Position numbers and translations under genes: made by a program. From contig JXTC01000076.1 of assembly GCA_002914845.1 (NCBI GenBank), positions 857,070 through 921,069 of the forward strand: DNA of 64,000 nt. The letters are read 5' to 3'. Origin of the DNA: Trema orientale. Lineage: Eukaryota; Streptophyta; Magnoliopsida; Rosales; Cannabaceae. The notes beneath the pieces are model-generated. The model was given only the letters and a program-made list of their open reading frames with translations, was not told the origin of the DNA and made no database searches. Positions 24,056 through 37,630 of the stretch are shown here, piece after piece (within the stretch, counting starts at the first letter, position 1; each line of letters begins with the position of its first letter).

Positions 24056-26864
24056 ATGGCGTCGTCGAAAGGTGGAAGCGGAAGCACCAGCGGTGGTGGC
24101 GGAGGAGGAGGACTGGGACTGGAGAAGCTGAGCGTGGAGCAGCTCAAGGCGGTGAAGGAGCAGACGGATCTTGAGGTGAATCTGCTTCAGGACAGCCTCA
24201 ACAACATCCGAACCGCCACCACTCGCCTCGACCTGGCCTCCGCCGCCCTTAACGACCTCTCTGTCCGCCCCCAAGGCAAGAAGATGCTCGTCCCCCTCAC
24301 TGCCTCCCTCTACGTCGCCGGAACCCTAGACGACGCCGATAACGTCTTGGTCGACGTCGGCACCGGTTACTTCGTCGAGGTCTCTCTCTCGCTTCTTCTC
24401 TTCTTTCTATATGATTATTTTCCTGGTTGTGACTTTGAGTGACCCTTCTGGTTCTTGTTTTGGTTTTTAGGAATTGAATAATTCCAATTTTTGAAGTCAT
24501 TATATGGGTTGGGTTGTATTAGGGCAAGTTCAGTGCCAGTTTGATATTATGAATAGTGTTGTAATTTGAGAATTTATCAATGTTCTCGTGACCATTAACA
24601 AATACAACTTGGATTAAGTGCAAAGGTTCTAAAACTAATTTAGTAGGACTCACTGTCATTAAGTTCTTGAAGCGTTTAACAATAAATAATTGACATGGGG
24701 GTTGGATTTCTGTCCCAATTGGGATATGAACTATTTTTCTTTATGGTACCCTACCAAGGGAGTATCTGAATTTTCAGCTTTCTTTTCAAATGGTTGGTTA
24801 TAGGTAACGCTAATAGTTTGCAAGTTGACCCTTTTAATTTGCTTAATTAATTTGGAAGAGATACAATCTCTTATAGATTGTAGCACATATCGAATTGAAG
24901 AAATACAGTATATATGTATATTTATATCAATGTATATGCATGTGGAATGAATTTAGTATTGTTGCTTATTGTGGTGCTTTGTTTTGTCGAAATTTTATAT
25001 TTTGATTTGTTTCTCTATATCAGAAAACAATGGCTGAAGGCAAAGACTATTGTGAGCGGAAGATCAACTTGCTGAAATCGAATTTTGATCAACTTGTTGA
25101 GGTACATTCCTTTAGCATCTGAAAGATAAAAAGATCGATTTATGTTTACAAGCTGATTAGCTAAATAAACTGCAAAATCTCAATTAGAGCTTCATGGTAA
25201 AGAGCTGTTGTTTATTTACAGAGAGTAATTAGTTTTTTGTTATGAGATGCCGAGTGTTTGCCACCCGAGTTTAGAAGAGCCAATGTCAAAATGGGAAGGG
25301 AAAAACGAGCCTTAAACATGTAGAGCAATATTATATTTGCGTAATTATATACACTTTCAGTAATTTTTCTGTCCTCTGCCAAGTTCGTCATTGGCTCATA
25401 AATCAATGTTTCTGTTACTTGGATAAAAGTTTGTTTTCTTGGTTTTCAGTCTACTCATAGGTTTGTGGTTCAACAATTGTTTAAGATTTAAACTCATTGA
25501 AATATGTTGAAACTACTAACTAAGAAGTTCAAATTTCATAATATTTTTCTCTTTAGTTTCCTTGGGAAAATATTGTGCGTGTTTAAGTAAAACAAATTGA
25601 AAGTAGAACTTTGGTCTGCTTGTCCTGTCAGGTTATATTTATGAGTGCTTACATGTACATTTTGTTAGTGCCATTTTTTGATTTACTTTGGTCAAATGTT
25701 TTGATCACATGGAAAGACACATATGTTTGGCTAAATTACTTGGATACCACTTGTATTCGTAATGACACTAGGTTTCTGCTGTCATAGGTTTGGTGTTTCT
25801 CTCTTCAAGTGTTCTCCAACTGCAATCTCTGCTGATTTGATCTTCTTTTTTTTCCTCAAATGCAAACACAAAGTTTAATAGAGCTCTAAGCCATAAAAAA
25901 GGCTTAAAATATTTTCGGTTTGTGCATAGCATTAATCTTGGTCAAATTTTCACCCAAAACTCTGTTACTGAGTCTCTATTCTTCCTGTCTTCAACAGGTT
26001 CTTATTATCTAAACTATGATTTGAAAGACTTCTTGATGACATCGAGATCATAATGACTTAAAGAAAACTTAAGTTTGGTTGTAAACTGTCGTGGTTTGGT
26101 AGTTTCATCTCTTTGCCCAGTTTACCCAAATTTTTTTTTGTCAAATGGAGCTCTTACAAGTTATAACTGAAGTCTCTAACCCTATAACCTTATATGCGTA
26201 CACCACCCTCTAACCCTATAGTCTTTTTTCTTCAGGAAAAAAAAATGGAGTTTCTTAAAATGTTGTCATATTTGGCTTGTTATGAGTAAATACCTACTTA
26301 TTTCATGAATAGCTTGTCCTGTGAATGTTCTACATTAATCCCATTCTTGTTCTATAAAAATGGCAACTTAATTGGCAGCATATAACTGAAATTCTTTAAT
26401 ATGCTCAATGTTGAGAGCAAGTGTTATTAGTGCAAAAATAGAAACATTTATCAGGTATCTGAGAAGCTCTACTGTTTATAATGAAAATAGGTAAATTTGG
26501 TTGGCTAGTTTTCTCATCATCTTCCTTTCTACCGATGGTGCATATTTCATTTGCATTTTGTCTCATGGTTATGAGATTAAAACAAAGCATTATTGATTAG
26601 GGTAGCAAGAAATGTTCTAGTTCTAGCCATAACTGTTTTGAATGTCTCCGCGCTATTGTTCATGGAGCTGCTTTGTTTCAGATTTTCTAAATTTTGTTTA
26701 ATAGTTTGGTTAACCTTTTGTTCACAATTTCGTGTTGCGATCTATTCCGATTAAAATTTTCTGAAATCAAAATGCAGGTTGCCTCGAAAAAGAAAAGCAT
26801 AGCAGATGAAGCTGGGGCAATTTTGCAAGCAAAATTAAAGCAGTTGTCTCCTAGTGCACAGTGA
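24056..26864 (+). CDS. PFD5: Prefoldin subunit 5 (three exons)
   Basis: Alpha-type subunit of the hexameric prefoldin co-chaperone, which hands nascent tubulin and actin to the CCT chaperonin in the cytosol. The exons are 24056-24379, 25024-25101 and 26778-26864 (stop included), all joined in phase 0: GAG/GTCTCT to TATCAG/AAAACA and GAG/GTACAT to TGCAG/GTTGCC. The product is 162 residues. A Gly/Ser-rich head (1-20) precedes the first coiled-coil helix (about 24-70: LEKLSVEQLKAVKEQTDLEV then NLLQDSLNNI). The hairpin core follows (KKMLVPLTASLYVAGTLDDA, then VLVDVGTGYFVE), and the second helix (about 112-160) contains DYCERKINLLKSNFDQLVE. Length and every block fit the plant PFD5 family. The poly-Gly head is longer than usual. 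No sign of damage. Confidence 0.95.
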
Positions 26865-28036
26865 GTCCATGATCTTTGTAGTGTTTGTTACAGTTCTCAT
26901 TTCCAAAGATCATAACATAGTGAGGTTTTAAATTGGTGATAATACAATGAGACCTTTGTTCTTTTTGGGGTTAATCTTTCGCATCATTCAGTTGCTCAAG
27001 TAAACCTTTAATAGCGTGGTCCTAAGCGCAAATTCAAGTTACGCTTCTGAATCTAAAACGGTTGATGCTTTTCAGTACTGGTAAATACCCTTTTTTCCCC
27101 ACTTGCTGCGCTGCAAGTATAAGATCATTACTTAATTGCGTGACTTGTCCGAAATGTTGGCTACTTGAATTGTATTTGAATTGGCATTCTATTTTTGAGT
27201 TTGGGCAATTGTTTTGACAAAAATGTCGCTAAGCAGAATGGAGCGTACATAATTGTTTAGTACAGAGTAATGTTTATTTATTTGTTGGAACTTAGAAGGC
27301 GGCGTAATTACAGCCGAATAGCCCAGTAATTGCAATTCAGACAATAAGCTCTTTTAATTGTCGTTATGTTCTTTCCCTTCTGAAGAAATCAAAGGTACAT
27401 CGGTCCAAAAGATGATAGCTAGAACAATGGGCTCACTAATTTATCGTTTAAACCAAATAGATAAGGTGGGGAAAAAATATGTTCCCGTCATCATCAACAA
27501 TAGGTAGATGCAAATGGGGAACCTTCTTTCTTTTTGGTAAAGCCTGTTCCAACCTGATGGTAATAGAAGTCAAATTTAAGGGCTTAAAGGTGGAGGGTTA
27601 CTTTTTTTTTTAATGGAAACTCTCCGGATTAGTTGCTGGTGAGTTGTGATCGGGTCTCATACTTGTATATCCAAGAGACCACGTTTGTACGTCAGCGAGG
27701 AACTCTGTTAGTATTAAAGACTTGTAATTAAGCAGTGGATACCTTTTAACAAGCCTTTAAGAAGTTTTTAGGGGGACAACTATCACCTGCAACTTCATCG
27801 ATAACTCAAACAATGATAGTGTTTAAAAGACGAACAAAGAAAATGCTCAAGTTGATACAGTACATGTCAAAAAGCATAAGAAAAGGCAAACAATATGGTT
27901 CACATATCTTCATTCTAAGAAGCAAGCAGAAAAGAAGCTCAAAAAAGTTTTTAGTTGATGCAAAGTCGTTCATACAAGCGAAAACTATTGCGAAGAGAAC
28001 AACAATTCAGCTCAACAAAAAGGACTTGAAGGGTAT
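26865..28036. other. 3' flank of PFD5 and spacer to a convergent pseudogene
   Basis: No gene is supported. The open frame at 27813-28076 (+) is low-complexity lysine-rich and lies antisense to the end of the helicase-like pseudogene, so I do not count it as a gene. Confidence 0.5.
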
Positions 28037-30939
28037 TCAGTCGCTTAGAGCTTGCTTTCTAAGTCTTTCAAAGTAGGAAATTTTCAAGCCTCTCCTCCTG
28101 GCCGTGTCAGAACGAACAAGATATGGTGTGTTTCTGGGTGAACCAGTGACGATCACGGCCGTATTCTCATCAGCAAAATTAGCAAGAGCTATGATGGTTT
28201 CTGGCTCTGTACCATCTGAAGCATCCACTACAAAGATATGACTAAAATGCCCTGCAGCCAAGCCTTCTCTATGAAGCCGAAAGCATGACACGAAGGTTGA
28301 CAGAATCACTCTGAATTCCTTGAGTTCTTGGAATGAAGGACAAGTGAAGCATTCGCCATCTTAAGGACATGAGAGAAGGATGTCAGTTGGCACCACATTG
28401 ATCTCCCCGAAAGCAGCATTTACCCGGAACATATTGGATTCCGGTATCAGCTTCTGTGAACTTATCATTTGCTCATCAAATGTAGTATTCAGGGGTGAGC
28501 ATATGAGAATTTGATGCTGAGGAGAGCTTTGGTAAATCTGGACAACTTCTCCGGTTTTTGACAGTGTCTTCTGTTTAAATGCCGAATAGATTACACAAAG
28601 TTGGCCCTCTGCTAGATAATGTGGTGGGGATTGAATGCTTAAGATCTCATCAACAGCAGAAACTCGATCTGGCTCAAGTGTATTTATCCTGTTTGAAGGC
28701 ATAGCTGGTTTTGTGATGATGGGTTTTCCGGAGAGAATCTAGGAAGAGGATGGAGGACTTGGGGAATGAAGAAAATAAGGCAGCGCTGATTGCTTGGTGA
28801 GCTCTTCTAAAGCAGATTCTGTTGAATGAGAAGTTGATGTCATATCCGCGACTTGAGTTATGCTGGAAATGAAAGTCGTCTTCGAAGTCGACGAAGACAA
28901 GAGTGGTACGTAGGTAAACCACATCATGTTGAGCAGCTAAGAACATTAAGGTCAGAAAAATGTTCATAATATATGATACTGCATTTATGTTATCTTCGTA
29001 AAGTATCCCTTCTCGGAGCTTACTTTGGCTAAAATGTGGAAAGTTAAAAGACCCTAATTTATTCTCTTCAAAGACATCACTCATTTAGTGGGACTGATAC
29101 TTGGTAATGGCTATTATTAATTGTATTAAGAGTTTATTGACAAATCAATATAGACAGCAATTCGCCTCATTTGTACAATAGCAATACTGGTGAAGATTTT
29201 CGCTCGTAAATTATAGAAGAAAAAGATCGAGTTTGCTCCAGCTTAATAGCTATGCCATATTTCATCAAGACCACATTTAATTCTCAAATACCATAACGGG
29301 ATGTGGAATTGAGGATTATTGGCAATGAAGTTTAATAGTCTGCATTTCATTGTAATACAAAGACCAAGAGCTCATGGAAGAACACGAAGAAAAATAGCTC
29401 AGCAAGTAAGCAGCATCTCAATCTGTCTTGTGGATAGGCAATTACCATGTTTATGTTTTTGAAAATTTGCAGAGAGTCTACCTCAAGTGGCTGAACTGTC
29501 TTGCCAGAATGTCGAGCGTAGACTATGTCCCTTGATAAGAGAAATGCCTCTCTGGAACAGAATCGATCTCAAACACAATGAAGATCTTGCCATTCTTCTT
29601 CCTTTTCCACCATGTATGAATGGTAGCATCATGCAACTCCAGTTCCACATTATGCAGTTTTAAAATTTGCTCCATTTCTGGCTCAAAGAAACCAAAATAG
29701 CATGAAAGGATGATAGTTAACAAATACTCTGGCTTATCATAACATTATCTGATCTGTGAAAAGCACAAAATTATAATAGATTATTTAACCATGCCTTGAT
29801 GATGAATCAAATTGGATCACTTAAATGTCCACCAATGTTTTACAAATGTAGTTCTAAAAATGGTTGCTTGTTATGAGAATTTTATCTTAGTTAGGTAGTC
29901 AAAAGGGCAATAAATACTAAAATAGAAGTGAAGAGTGTCGTATTTGGTGTTACAATATCAATTACAAAGGCTATATGTGCTACTGTCTGGAATTGTCTCT
30001 TATGAACCAAAAGGAGTTTTATGATCAACGATGAAGATGGTAACTAACTGATTAATAATGGCATAAGATCAATGCATTGTTGTAGCAAGGGAATATGTAT
30101 GGTCTATACTATGTCTCACTTCATTACCAACATTTAGCCAAATGTTAGTTCCGGCTGCTTGCCAAGTTAATCAAGAAACTGAATAATCCATGGTTAGAAA
30201 GAAGCTAATTATAAGATTAGCATGGAGTCTTAATGAAAAATGAAAGGACATTTTAGCATACCTGCAAGTAAAACTCCTCAGCATACAAAAGAGCAGCAAG
30301 GTAATCACTGTAAGATGAGGGAGACAAATGCCGGTTCAGAACTCTCGGCGCTATGTCTTTCTTGATCAGAATTTGAATAGACTTTGGAATTCTGTATATT
30401 GGTAATGAATCATTTTCAGACAATGAACAATTTGCCTTATTGTTTGTTTTTTTTCCATCTGAAGGAGCCGATGGTTGAATCCGCTGTAACGTTGGATGGA
30501 ACTTGGGGGACGAGGGAGACAATCCAGTGGGAGACAGGATTGTCCTATCAAAAGAAGTTGAACTAAAAGGAGATGCAGGCGGATTTAGGAGTGATAAAGC
30601 TGGTTTATATGAACTCTCTTCAGCATATGAATTTTTAGCTTTGGCCTTCTGACTTGTCATATTTGAGGGGCCTTCAAAACGAGTCGGACTAACATTTGGT
30701 GGCAGCTCTTGAGAAAATGGAAGACGTTTTGAAGATTCTGAGGTGGGTTTTGAGGAAGATGGAGAAGGAGATGGTTTTGAGGAAGCCTTTTTAATCCATA
30801 CATAGTTTTTCTTTGATTTTGAGTGTTTAGAAGATGATGAAGATGGATCAGAAGAGATTAAGGGGAGGTATGAGGATATGTTTGTAAATAGGTAGCTGAT
30901 GACTATTATATTTGGTTGGTTAAAAGAAAATAATAATTT
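28037..30939 (-). pseudogene. SDE3-like pseudohelicase pseudogene (copy 1)
   Basis: Three-exon relative of the gene at 52678-57027. Exon 1 (about 30939-30262) is a Ser/Pro-rich stretch followed by SLPIYRIPKSIQ and YLAALLYAEEFYLQ, with donor CAG/GTATGC. Exon 2 (about 29690-29482) keeps VELELHDATIH and VFEIDSVPE and donor GAG/GTAGAC. Exon 3 (about 28960-28037) keeps DFEDDFHFQH, FNRICFRRAHQAI, ILICSPLN, FRVNAAFGEI and GHFSHIFVVDAS. It is dead by several marks. No ATG opens exon 1 in frame before a stop near 30940. Exon 2 has frame breaks near its start and at about 29548. Exon 3 has a frameshift near 28735 and an in-frame TAA at 28361-28363. As in the better copy, the P-loop position holds EGQLCVIYSAF instead of GPPGTGKT. 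It points toward PFD5, whose stop lies 1.2 kb away. Confidence 0.85.
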
Positions 30940-31279
30940 CTAATAAATGTCTCAATTTAATTACTTTGATTTGATTTAATTTTTTTCATTAATAAATCAT
31001 TCCACCACACCGTTCCTTCGTCAATGGGAATCGGAATAAAGGGATTCCCTAAAAGAATTAGAATAAAATAGAAATAGGTAAATTTGACTTATTATTGCAA
31101 ATCATTTTCAACTTTATCAAAGTACCCATTGCAGGGGGCTTATACTACGTAATTTAAAATTCTTACTAAAAACTATTAAATTTATTACAATTGCTCTCGA
31201 TGGATTTTTATTACTTAAAAACATTATATAATAACTTCATTATCAATGCTATTAAAAATGTACTTCTCAATATAAATAA
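30940..31279. other. Junction between two pseudogenes
   Basis: AT-rich spacer that replaces the expected 5' end of the helicase-like pseudogene. A less AT-rich block at about 31000-31055 (ACCACACCGTTCC...GGAATCGGAATAAAGGG, shortened) looks like transposon end sequence, but no partner was found. Confidence 0.4.
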
Positions 31280-34200
31280 GTAAATTGTCGTTCATCTATT
31301 GATCATTCATTTTATTACGTCATCGATTTTTAATAAAATTCGTAGAAGAAAATACTCTTTCTACAATAGTAGTAATAACTGGTAAAAATAGTGCCAACGT
31401 CATAAGTTGATATACTAATGGATATACATTTGTATTTTTTTTTTCCTTTTGTATCAACCATTTTCTTTGCAAGTTCACCAATGCTCTTCAATCACAAAAA
31501 TTACTGACTAGAATGTATATCAAGAATATAATTTTCAAGTTGATTATCAAGTAGTATGAGCTCTATATCAAAAAAATCTTCTGGATAATACTTAGCAAAA
31601 TGGATTAACTTCTTCTTATTAAAAGTGGAGAATGAATCACTAGGACATAAAAATATTACACAAAGAAGCAATACATTGCTTACTTCATTAAAATAATCAT
31701 TTAGTCCTTAAAGTTACATATCAATGACAGTATAAAATAACTCCCCACGAAAATAATATAAATTTGTGATTTTGTGCATTCTACGTCGTGATCGATCTCT
31801 AGTTACAGAAGTATTGTCCATATTTGGAACAATGGATAATGCTTGAGGTACTGACTTTTGTACCAAATTTTTAATATCAACACATGTGGCATGTGATTTG
31901 TCATCACTTAATTAGTGATAATGTTTAATCTATTTGTGGCAAGTTTTAACACACCAATTAGATGGTGATAACTAATATGCCACATATGTTAGTACAAAAG
32001 TTGGGATATGTAGTATTATCCTTGAAACAATTACGTCATGTTTTTCACAAAAAGTCGAGACTTGATCAAAAATAGGTTCCCACTTATTTTCCTTTATCAT
32101 CTGTAATCTTTGCTTGCACAATCTCACCAAATTCATGGCATTTACAATATTCCTAATCTTTCTTTTGTAATGCTATTAATAATTCATTGTAATTCCTAAT
32201 AATATCTTCATTGAATTTAGGTTGAAAACAAAATCAAATGACAAAATTAATTCTAGTAAATTATTTGCTTAAGAACTTTATTCAGAATTTAATCTATCAT
32301 CTATAATTGTTTCAAGAACATTAATTACTGAAATGAACATGGTAGCTTAGGGGTATTCAAAATCCGCACGATCCAATCCAATCCAATCCATAAAGTATGG
32401 ATATCCGCGCTTGTGCAGATTGGATTGGATCCAAAAATTAAAATCCGCACTTTTGCAAATCTGATATTTTTTTTTACCTTGAAAGGTAACCGATCCAATC
32501 CAATCTGTACATAATATATAGATTTTTAAATAAAATATATATTATTTAATATTTTGGGTTTAAATTAAATTAAATTTTAGATTTTAATAGATTATATTTA
32601 ATTTATATATATATGATCAATAATTGTCCAAATTTGTAAAAAAATACTCAAATTTGTGCTAAAATTAAATAATCCAAGACAAAAAATGACATGAAGCCCA
32701 ATTTTAAAAGTTTATTTATGAAGTCCAACTAACCGATCTAAAGTAACCGATCCAATCCGCACATTTGCAGATTGGATTGGATTGGTTTAAACGTTTTATA
32801 TGGATTGGATTAGATGAGAAATCTGAAATCCACACCTAATGCGGATTGGATCGGATGAACACCTCTAGTAGCCAAGTTAAGTAAAGTATCATAGTATGAG
32901 CTCCAACGAGTATTGGCCGACCGTTTTAGAGTAGTTTCTTGATTTTGATATTGACTACTGGAGATCTCATCATTTTTGAGTACTTCAATAATTATGGCAT
33001 CTTATTTTTCTCGAAGAATATCACAATATTTGGTGGAAGCTCCAACAACATTTACAACACCGACAACTAAACTGGAAAAATGATGCAACTTGAATATGTT
33101 TATTTGCCACAACTACAAGAGCAAATTGAAGTTGATGAGCAAAACAATGAACATAATAAGCACGTGAATTTTCTTTCAAAAACTAAGTATTTTGGAGATC
33201 ATTAACTCACTTTACATATTACTTGCCCCATCATAACCTTGTCCCCTTAATTTAGATATACTTAATCTATATCTAGAAAATAATTTTTTAATAGCATCCT
33301 CAAGTGACAAAGCTTAGTACTAACAACGTGACCAATTCCTATAAAATACTTAATTACATTTCTTTTCTTATTCACAAAACGTAATACTGCAGCCATATGC
33401 TCCTTTATTAAAATATCACGAGATTTATCAACTATAATAGAGAATAATACACTACCAATATCCTTAGTTATAACAGTAATATTTTCTACTACAATAGAAT
33501 GTACAATCTCTTTCTAAATATCAGATGATGTTAATTTCAAATTGTCTGGAGCATTTTTTATTGTAAAAGCTTTGATATCTTCATTGTGATCAGCTAAAAA
33601 ATGCAAGAGCTCAAGAAAATTACCTTGATTACTTGAATTTTTGGATTTATCGTTATCACAAAAAGCAAGCTCTTGTCGTAAAAGAAAACAAACACAATCA
33701 TTTAATGCAATCAAGTGACTTCGATAATTACTACGAGCTTGGTCTGATTGTTTTGATAAAATTATCCGAATATGTTGCTTTTAATTCATCAAGACTTCAC
33801 ACTTCTTCCATGCATAGTTATGTTCACTATTAGGGCTTCCAGTATGAATTTGAAGTCTTTCACTCTTTTTTTAATTTGAAAAACTTTCTCTAACAACAGA
33901 ATACATCTTGATTATTCTCTAAGATTTGGCTTCAAAAAATAACAACATAAGAAAAATGAAACATCCATTGTTATACTATATTCTAAACAATTAGCATACT
34001 TTTCAAACCATGCAAAGTTGAATTTTCTTGATTGTTCCCAAATATTTTCAATGAAAAGTTATGGTCCTGATGCTAACAAGGACTTTTTACATATATGCTC
34101 GATGTACTTGATCTCTAGTATTAGGATTGTACTATGAAATTGGAATTTTTAACCCAGGATCTGTTAGAAGTTCTAGAAGATTGATATTTATATTACTTGA

Positions 34201-34290
34201 TTTTGTATTCTCTCCATCTTTCACCGTAGGAATTGGCAATTCTAACTTTCTCTTAAAATATCTTTCTATAGTTGTTGAATTAAAACAGAA
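31280..34290 (-). pseudogene. Degenerate hAT transposase (TTF-type finger, DUF4371, hAT dimerisation)
   Basis: Fragments in order on the minus strand match the plant 'zinc finger MYM-type protein 1-like' hAT transposases. A TTF-type zinc finger part at about 34250-33920 has FAWFEKYANCLEYSI and FFLCCYFLKP. A DUF4371 part at about 33720-33240 has NQGNFLELLHFLADHNEDI, APDNLKLTSSDI, DIGSVLFSIIVDKSRDI and MAAVLRFVNKK. A C-terminal part at about 31720-31280 has LCVIFLCPSDSF and FAKYYPEDFFDIELILLDNQ. The hAT dimerisation motif ITTIVERVFS is still readable. Many stops and frameshifts interrupt the frame, and a hAT MITE (32348-32867) has landed inside it. No longer able to make a transposase. Confidence 0.85.
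32348..32867. mobile_element. Non-autonomous hAT element nested in the hAT pseudogene
   Basis: The ends are inverted: TAGGGGTATTCAAAATCCG on the left and, read on the minus strand, TAGAGGTGTTCATCCGATCC on the right. Inside are many GGATTGGATT and AATCCAATCC blocks that pair across the element. The flanks GTAGCTTA and GTAGCCAA look like a worn 8-bp target duplication, though placing it needs a 2-bp shift at the left end. It splits the transposase pseudogene and is therefore younger. Confidence 0.75.
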
Positions 34291-35144
34291 AAAAAACCTG
34301 TTATATATCCAAAAAATCTAGGATAATAAGATCTTTGATGCATTACTCAATGGAGTAAATAATTATGATATCAATTAATTCACAAAATTCTATGGAATGA
34401 CAACTTAAATTTTAGAATTGAAATATTAGGAACTAAAATTAGAGAATATTATAATAACATAAAAATAAAAATACTATAGCCTTAAACAAGTACAACATTG
34501 TCAATGCCATACAAATGAAGTATATGCTATAGAAATAAATATTGATTCTAATTCTTCTCCACTAACATGCTATACATTTTCATAAATATATTTCGAGATA
34601 TATATTTCAATATTATATTGCATATTATTTATCAATGTTACCTCATTAAGCAATTGGTCAATATTTAATTAGTTGAAATCTAATTTTCATCTTAGGCTTA
34701 TATAGATTTTACATATAAATAACAAATCCTCGACTTCAAATTTCAGTTGAAGTTGTTCCAACAATATGTAAATTGGTATGTAATTGGTTTTTTTTTTTTA
34801 TTTTTTATTAGCACACTAGTTCAGACCATTGTAAAAAAAATTTCCCTTGGATATTGAAGCTTTGAACAATTTTGAGGGAAAAAATAACAATAGATAAAAT
34901 AAAGGGTTTAGAATTGAAGGTGTCATGGAGAAGAAGAAAAAAAAAAAGGAGAAGTTGAACTTGAACTTGAACTGTTGAAGGGTTTTACTTTTCATGGAGA
35001 ATAGGATAGTTATAAGATTTTGTTTTATTAATTTTTAGCCAATCTAAGACTAAATTAAATAGAAGCTAAACTTTAGCCTTTAAGGTGTGGGCCATTTAAA
35101 TTTGATTTATTTAAAGAATTAAATTGTAAACGTGTTTTGTTATT
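34291..35144. other. AT-rich spacer
   Basis: No gene or repeat was recognised in this stretch apart from a polypurine run near 34930. Confidence 0.4.
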
Positions 35145-35315
35145 TTTTTCTTTTTGGTTTTGGACACTTATACCTATTTTTTTAAAAAATATTATCGAAT
35201 TTACGACTTTTCAAAAATAATAAAAATCTCTTACAAATTTTCAGGACATTTTTTTTTAAATACTTTGGGAGTTAGAAAATGCGGTGACATTTTAGTAAAT
35301 AAGTCGTCTTTAAAA
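35145..35315 (-). repeat. Tail module of the composite repeat, copy C
   Basis: Reverse complement of 11123-11277, with landmarks GGACACTTATACCTAT, TTTACGACTTTTCAAAAAT and TTTTAGTAAATAAG. It lies downstream of its minisatellite when read on the minus strand, the same order as in the other two copies. Confidence 0.8.
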
Positions 35316-35319
35316 AAAA

Positions 35320-35790
35320 AAAAAAAAGAAACTACAAAGGTTTCTAATTAGCAGAAAGTCCTGTACATAAGTAAACCACAAGAAACCATAAAGATTTCTT
35401 AGAAATCAGTTTGATTTCCTATTAGTAGAATGTCCTGTACATAAGTAAATCACAGGAAAACATAAAGGTTTCATAGAAACTAGTTTAGTTTCTTTTTAGC
35501 GGAATGCCATTATAGGAAGCTATAAAAGTTTTTTAGAAACTAGTTTGATTTCCTTTTAGCAGAATGTCATGTACATAAGTAAATCACAGGAAACTACAAA
35601 GGTTTTTTGAAAAAAAAATTAGTTTCTTTTTAGTAGAATGTGAAACCACAAAAATTTTCTGGAAACTAATTTAGTTTCTTTTTAGCAGAATGCCCTATAT
35701 ATAAGCAAATCACAGGATACCACAAAGGTTTTTTGGAAACTAATTTGGTTTCCTTTTAGCGGAATGCCATGTACAGATAAAGCAATTAAA
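35320..35790 (-). repeat. About 72-bp minisatellite of the composite repeat, copy C
   Basis: About six units carrying GTACATAAGTAAATCACAGG (near 35361, 35434 and 35572, with weaker ones later), then AAACC.CAAAGGTTTC, then a TTTCCTTTTAGCAGAATG block. It is the reverse complement of the array at 10831-11110. The unit spacing is 70-75 bp. Confidence 0.8.
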
Positions 35791-36917
35791 TTTTTAGAAC
35801 GAAATTTCAGACCAAAGCATCAGAAATTAATCAAGCTAAATCGTTCATCTACAAATTATCAATACATAACTACTTTTTTTGGAAAAACAAACAAACACAA
35901 ATGGGAAAATCGACCGACGTTTAATTCCAAAAGCTTTTCCCAACTATTAGGGATCTATAAAATTGAGGTCAAGCTCTTGGATTAGAAGAAGAAAAAGACC
36001 CAACCAAGAAGATCATGAGAAATTAGAGCCGTTAATTTCTCAGAGCTCAAATCAGTATCACTTATGACTCAAATTAGAGAGCTTATGTCAACTACTATTT
36101 TTGGAATTTCATAGAGCTTCTTCTAAATCTTGCCCCTCTTTTTAGCAAGAGTGAGAAAGAAAAAAATGATATAAACAAGTAAAATTGTATTGAAAGGAAT
36201 ATACATCATAAAACGTATCAATTATAATTCTTCTAATAATAAATCAAATGCAAAAAGAGTAATATTAAAGAAGAAATAGAAGAAGAGGGAAAACTCCGTG
36301 AATTTCGAGTTCAGCTCATCATATGTTGTAGTGGGCTTATCGATCCCATGAGCAACGAATCCAATGATGTACGATCTGGCGTTGGTTTAAAGATGGGACT
36401 GGGTTAAGGCAGTGGATAATATACTGGAAGAGAGTAGATAGTGAGTTAAAAAATCAAGAGAGAGAGAAAGAGAAAGGAGAAATTTGTAGAGCGTTAAGAG
36501 AATTTTGGGTATTCTTTTAGAAAAAATACCGTAAGAAAATAAGTGATTTCACCCGCATCGTATTATTAGTATATTTTTTCAAAAGTATGTACTTTGTGTC
36601 TTTTTCCCCTCCCCTTTTTTTTTCCCTTTTCTTCCATGACATTAGTTTCTTTAGGACCTGCACATTACTTACTTGGAGTCTATTTGGGCTAATCAGGTCT
36701 CTTGCTCTTGGGCTTTACTATTTAGAAACCCTAAACATATGTAAAAAGCTAGTAAAATTAGTGGTGTTTTTTAACAATAAACTTTTTTCTTCTCCTTGAT
36801 TTTAGGTTATATACGTCAATTTGTTTTTTCTAATTTTGCAGTAGGGGCTCCACTTGGCTCCTTGCAACATAACTAAAAACAAAAATACTTACTAAAAACT
36901 CTCCATATATATATAGG
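35791..36917. other. Intergenic region
   Basis: No supported gene. The open frame at 35764-35985 starts inside the minisatellite and has no family signature. A GA-rich tract is present near 36450. Confidence 0.45.
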
Positions 36918-37130
36918 GCACGAATCCAGTAGGTATTTTTTTTTTTTACCTATACATAGGTATCATTTTGGTCAATAAAAATTTATTATGCATATTTTTT
37001 TATTATAAAAACTAAGAGAGAGAAATAGCATTAACAATGCACGTCTTTTCATGCACCTCATTATAGCTGTTGGATCACCATTAGATGATGATCTAACGGC
37101 TAAAAAAAAATACCTACACATAGGTTAAAA
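36918..37130 (+). mobile_element. MITE family 1, copy B
   Basis: Begins GTAGGTATTTTTTTTTT and ends ACGGCTAAAAAAAAATACC. It shares with the copy at 55886-56085 the blocks AATAGCATTAA, GCACGTCTTTTCATGCAC or its variant, GTTGGATCA and ATTAGATGATGATC. It is in the same orientation as 587-822. Confidence 0.65.
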
Positions 37131-37630
37131 AAAAAAAGGGAACCAGATTGGCAACCATATATATATATATATAAATATTCTTATTGCTTATACAAAACTA
37201 AACAATTAAGAGTCCACTTTTACTTCCCCATAATTGCATTTGTTGATACTTGATAACATCCAATAAAGTTTCTCTAGGGTCTTTGTAACCCAGTTTGTTT
37301 TTCCAAAAAAAGTTGCTGGAAAGGCTGAGTAGATAGAGACAACAAAATTAAAAGGAAAGAAAAATGCAAGCTTCTAATAAGATGAAAATTTATAGTAAAA
37401 AATAATAGAGGCATGAAATAAAGTCATATTATCAAAACACACCTTTATATTGACAAATGATAAGGATTAGGATACATACCCACTAGACGATGTTATGAAA
37501 TTCATAATATAATTAGAACTCCAACTCCACCAAATCACCTAAAAAGAAATTGGGATTATAGATGTTCATGGTCTCAAATGTCTCCTAAAAATTTTGTGTG
37601 CATGGAACCTAGGATTATGAGCAATACTAA

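Noticed and set aside
27813-28076. Lysine-rich 87-codon frame
   Set aside because: Antisense to the 3' end of the helicase-like pseudogene and its flank, with no homology that I recognise.
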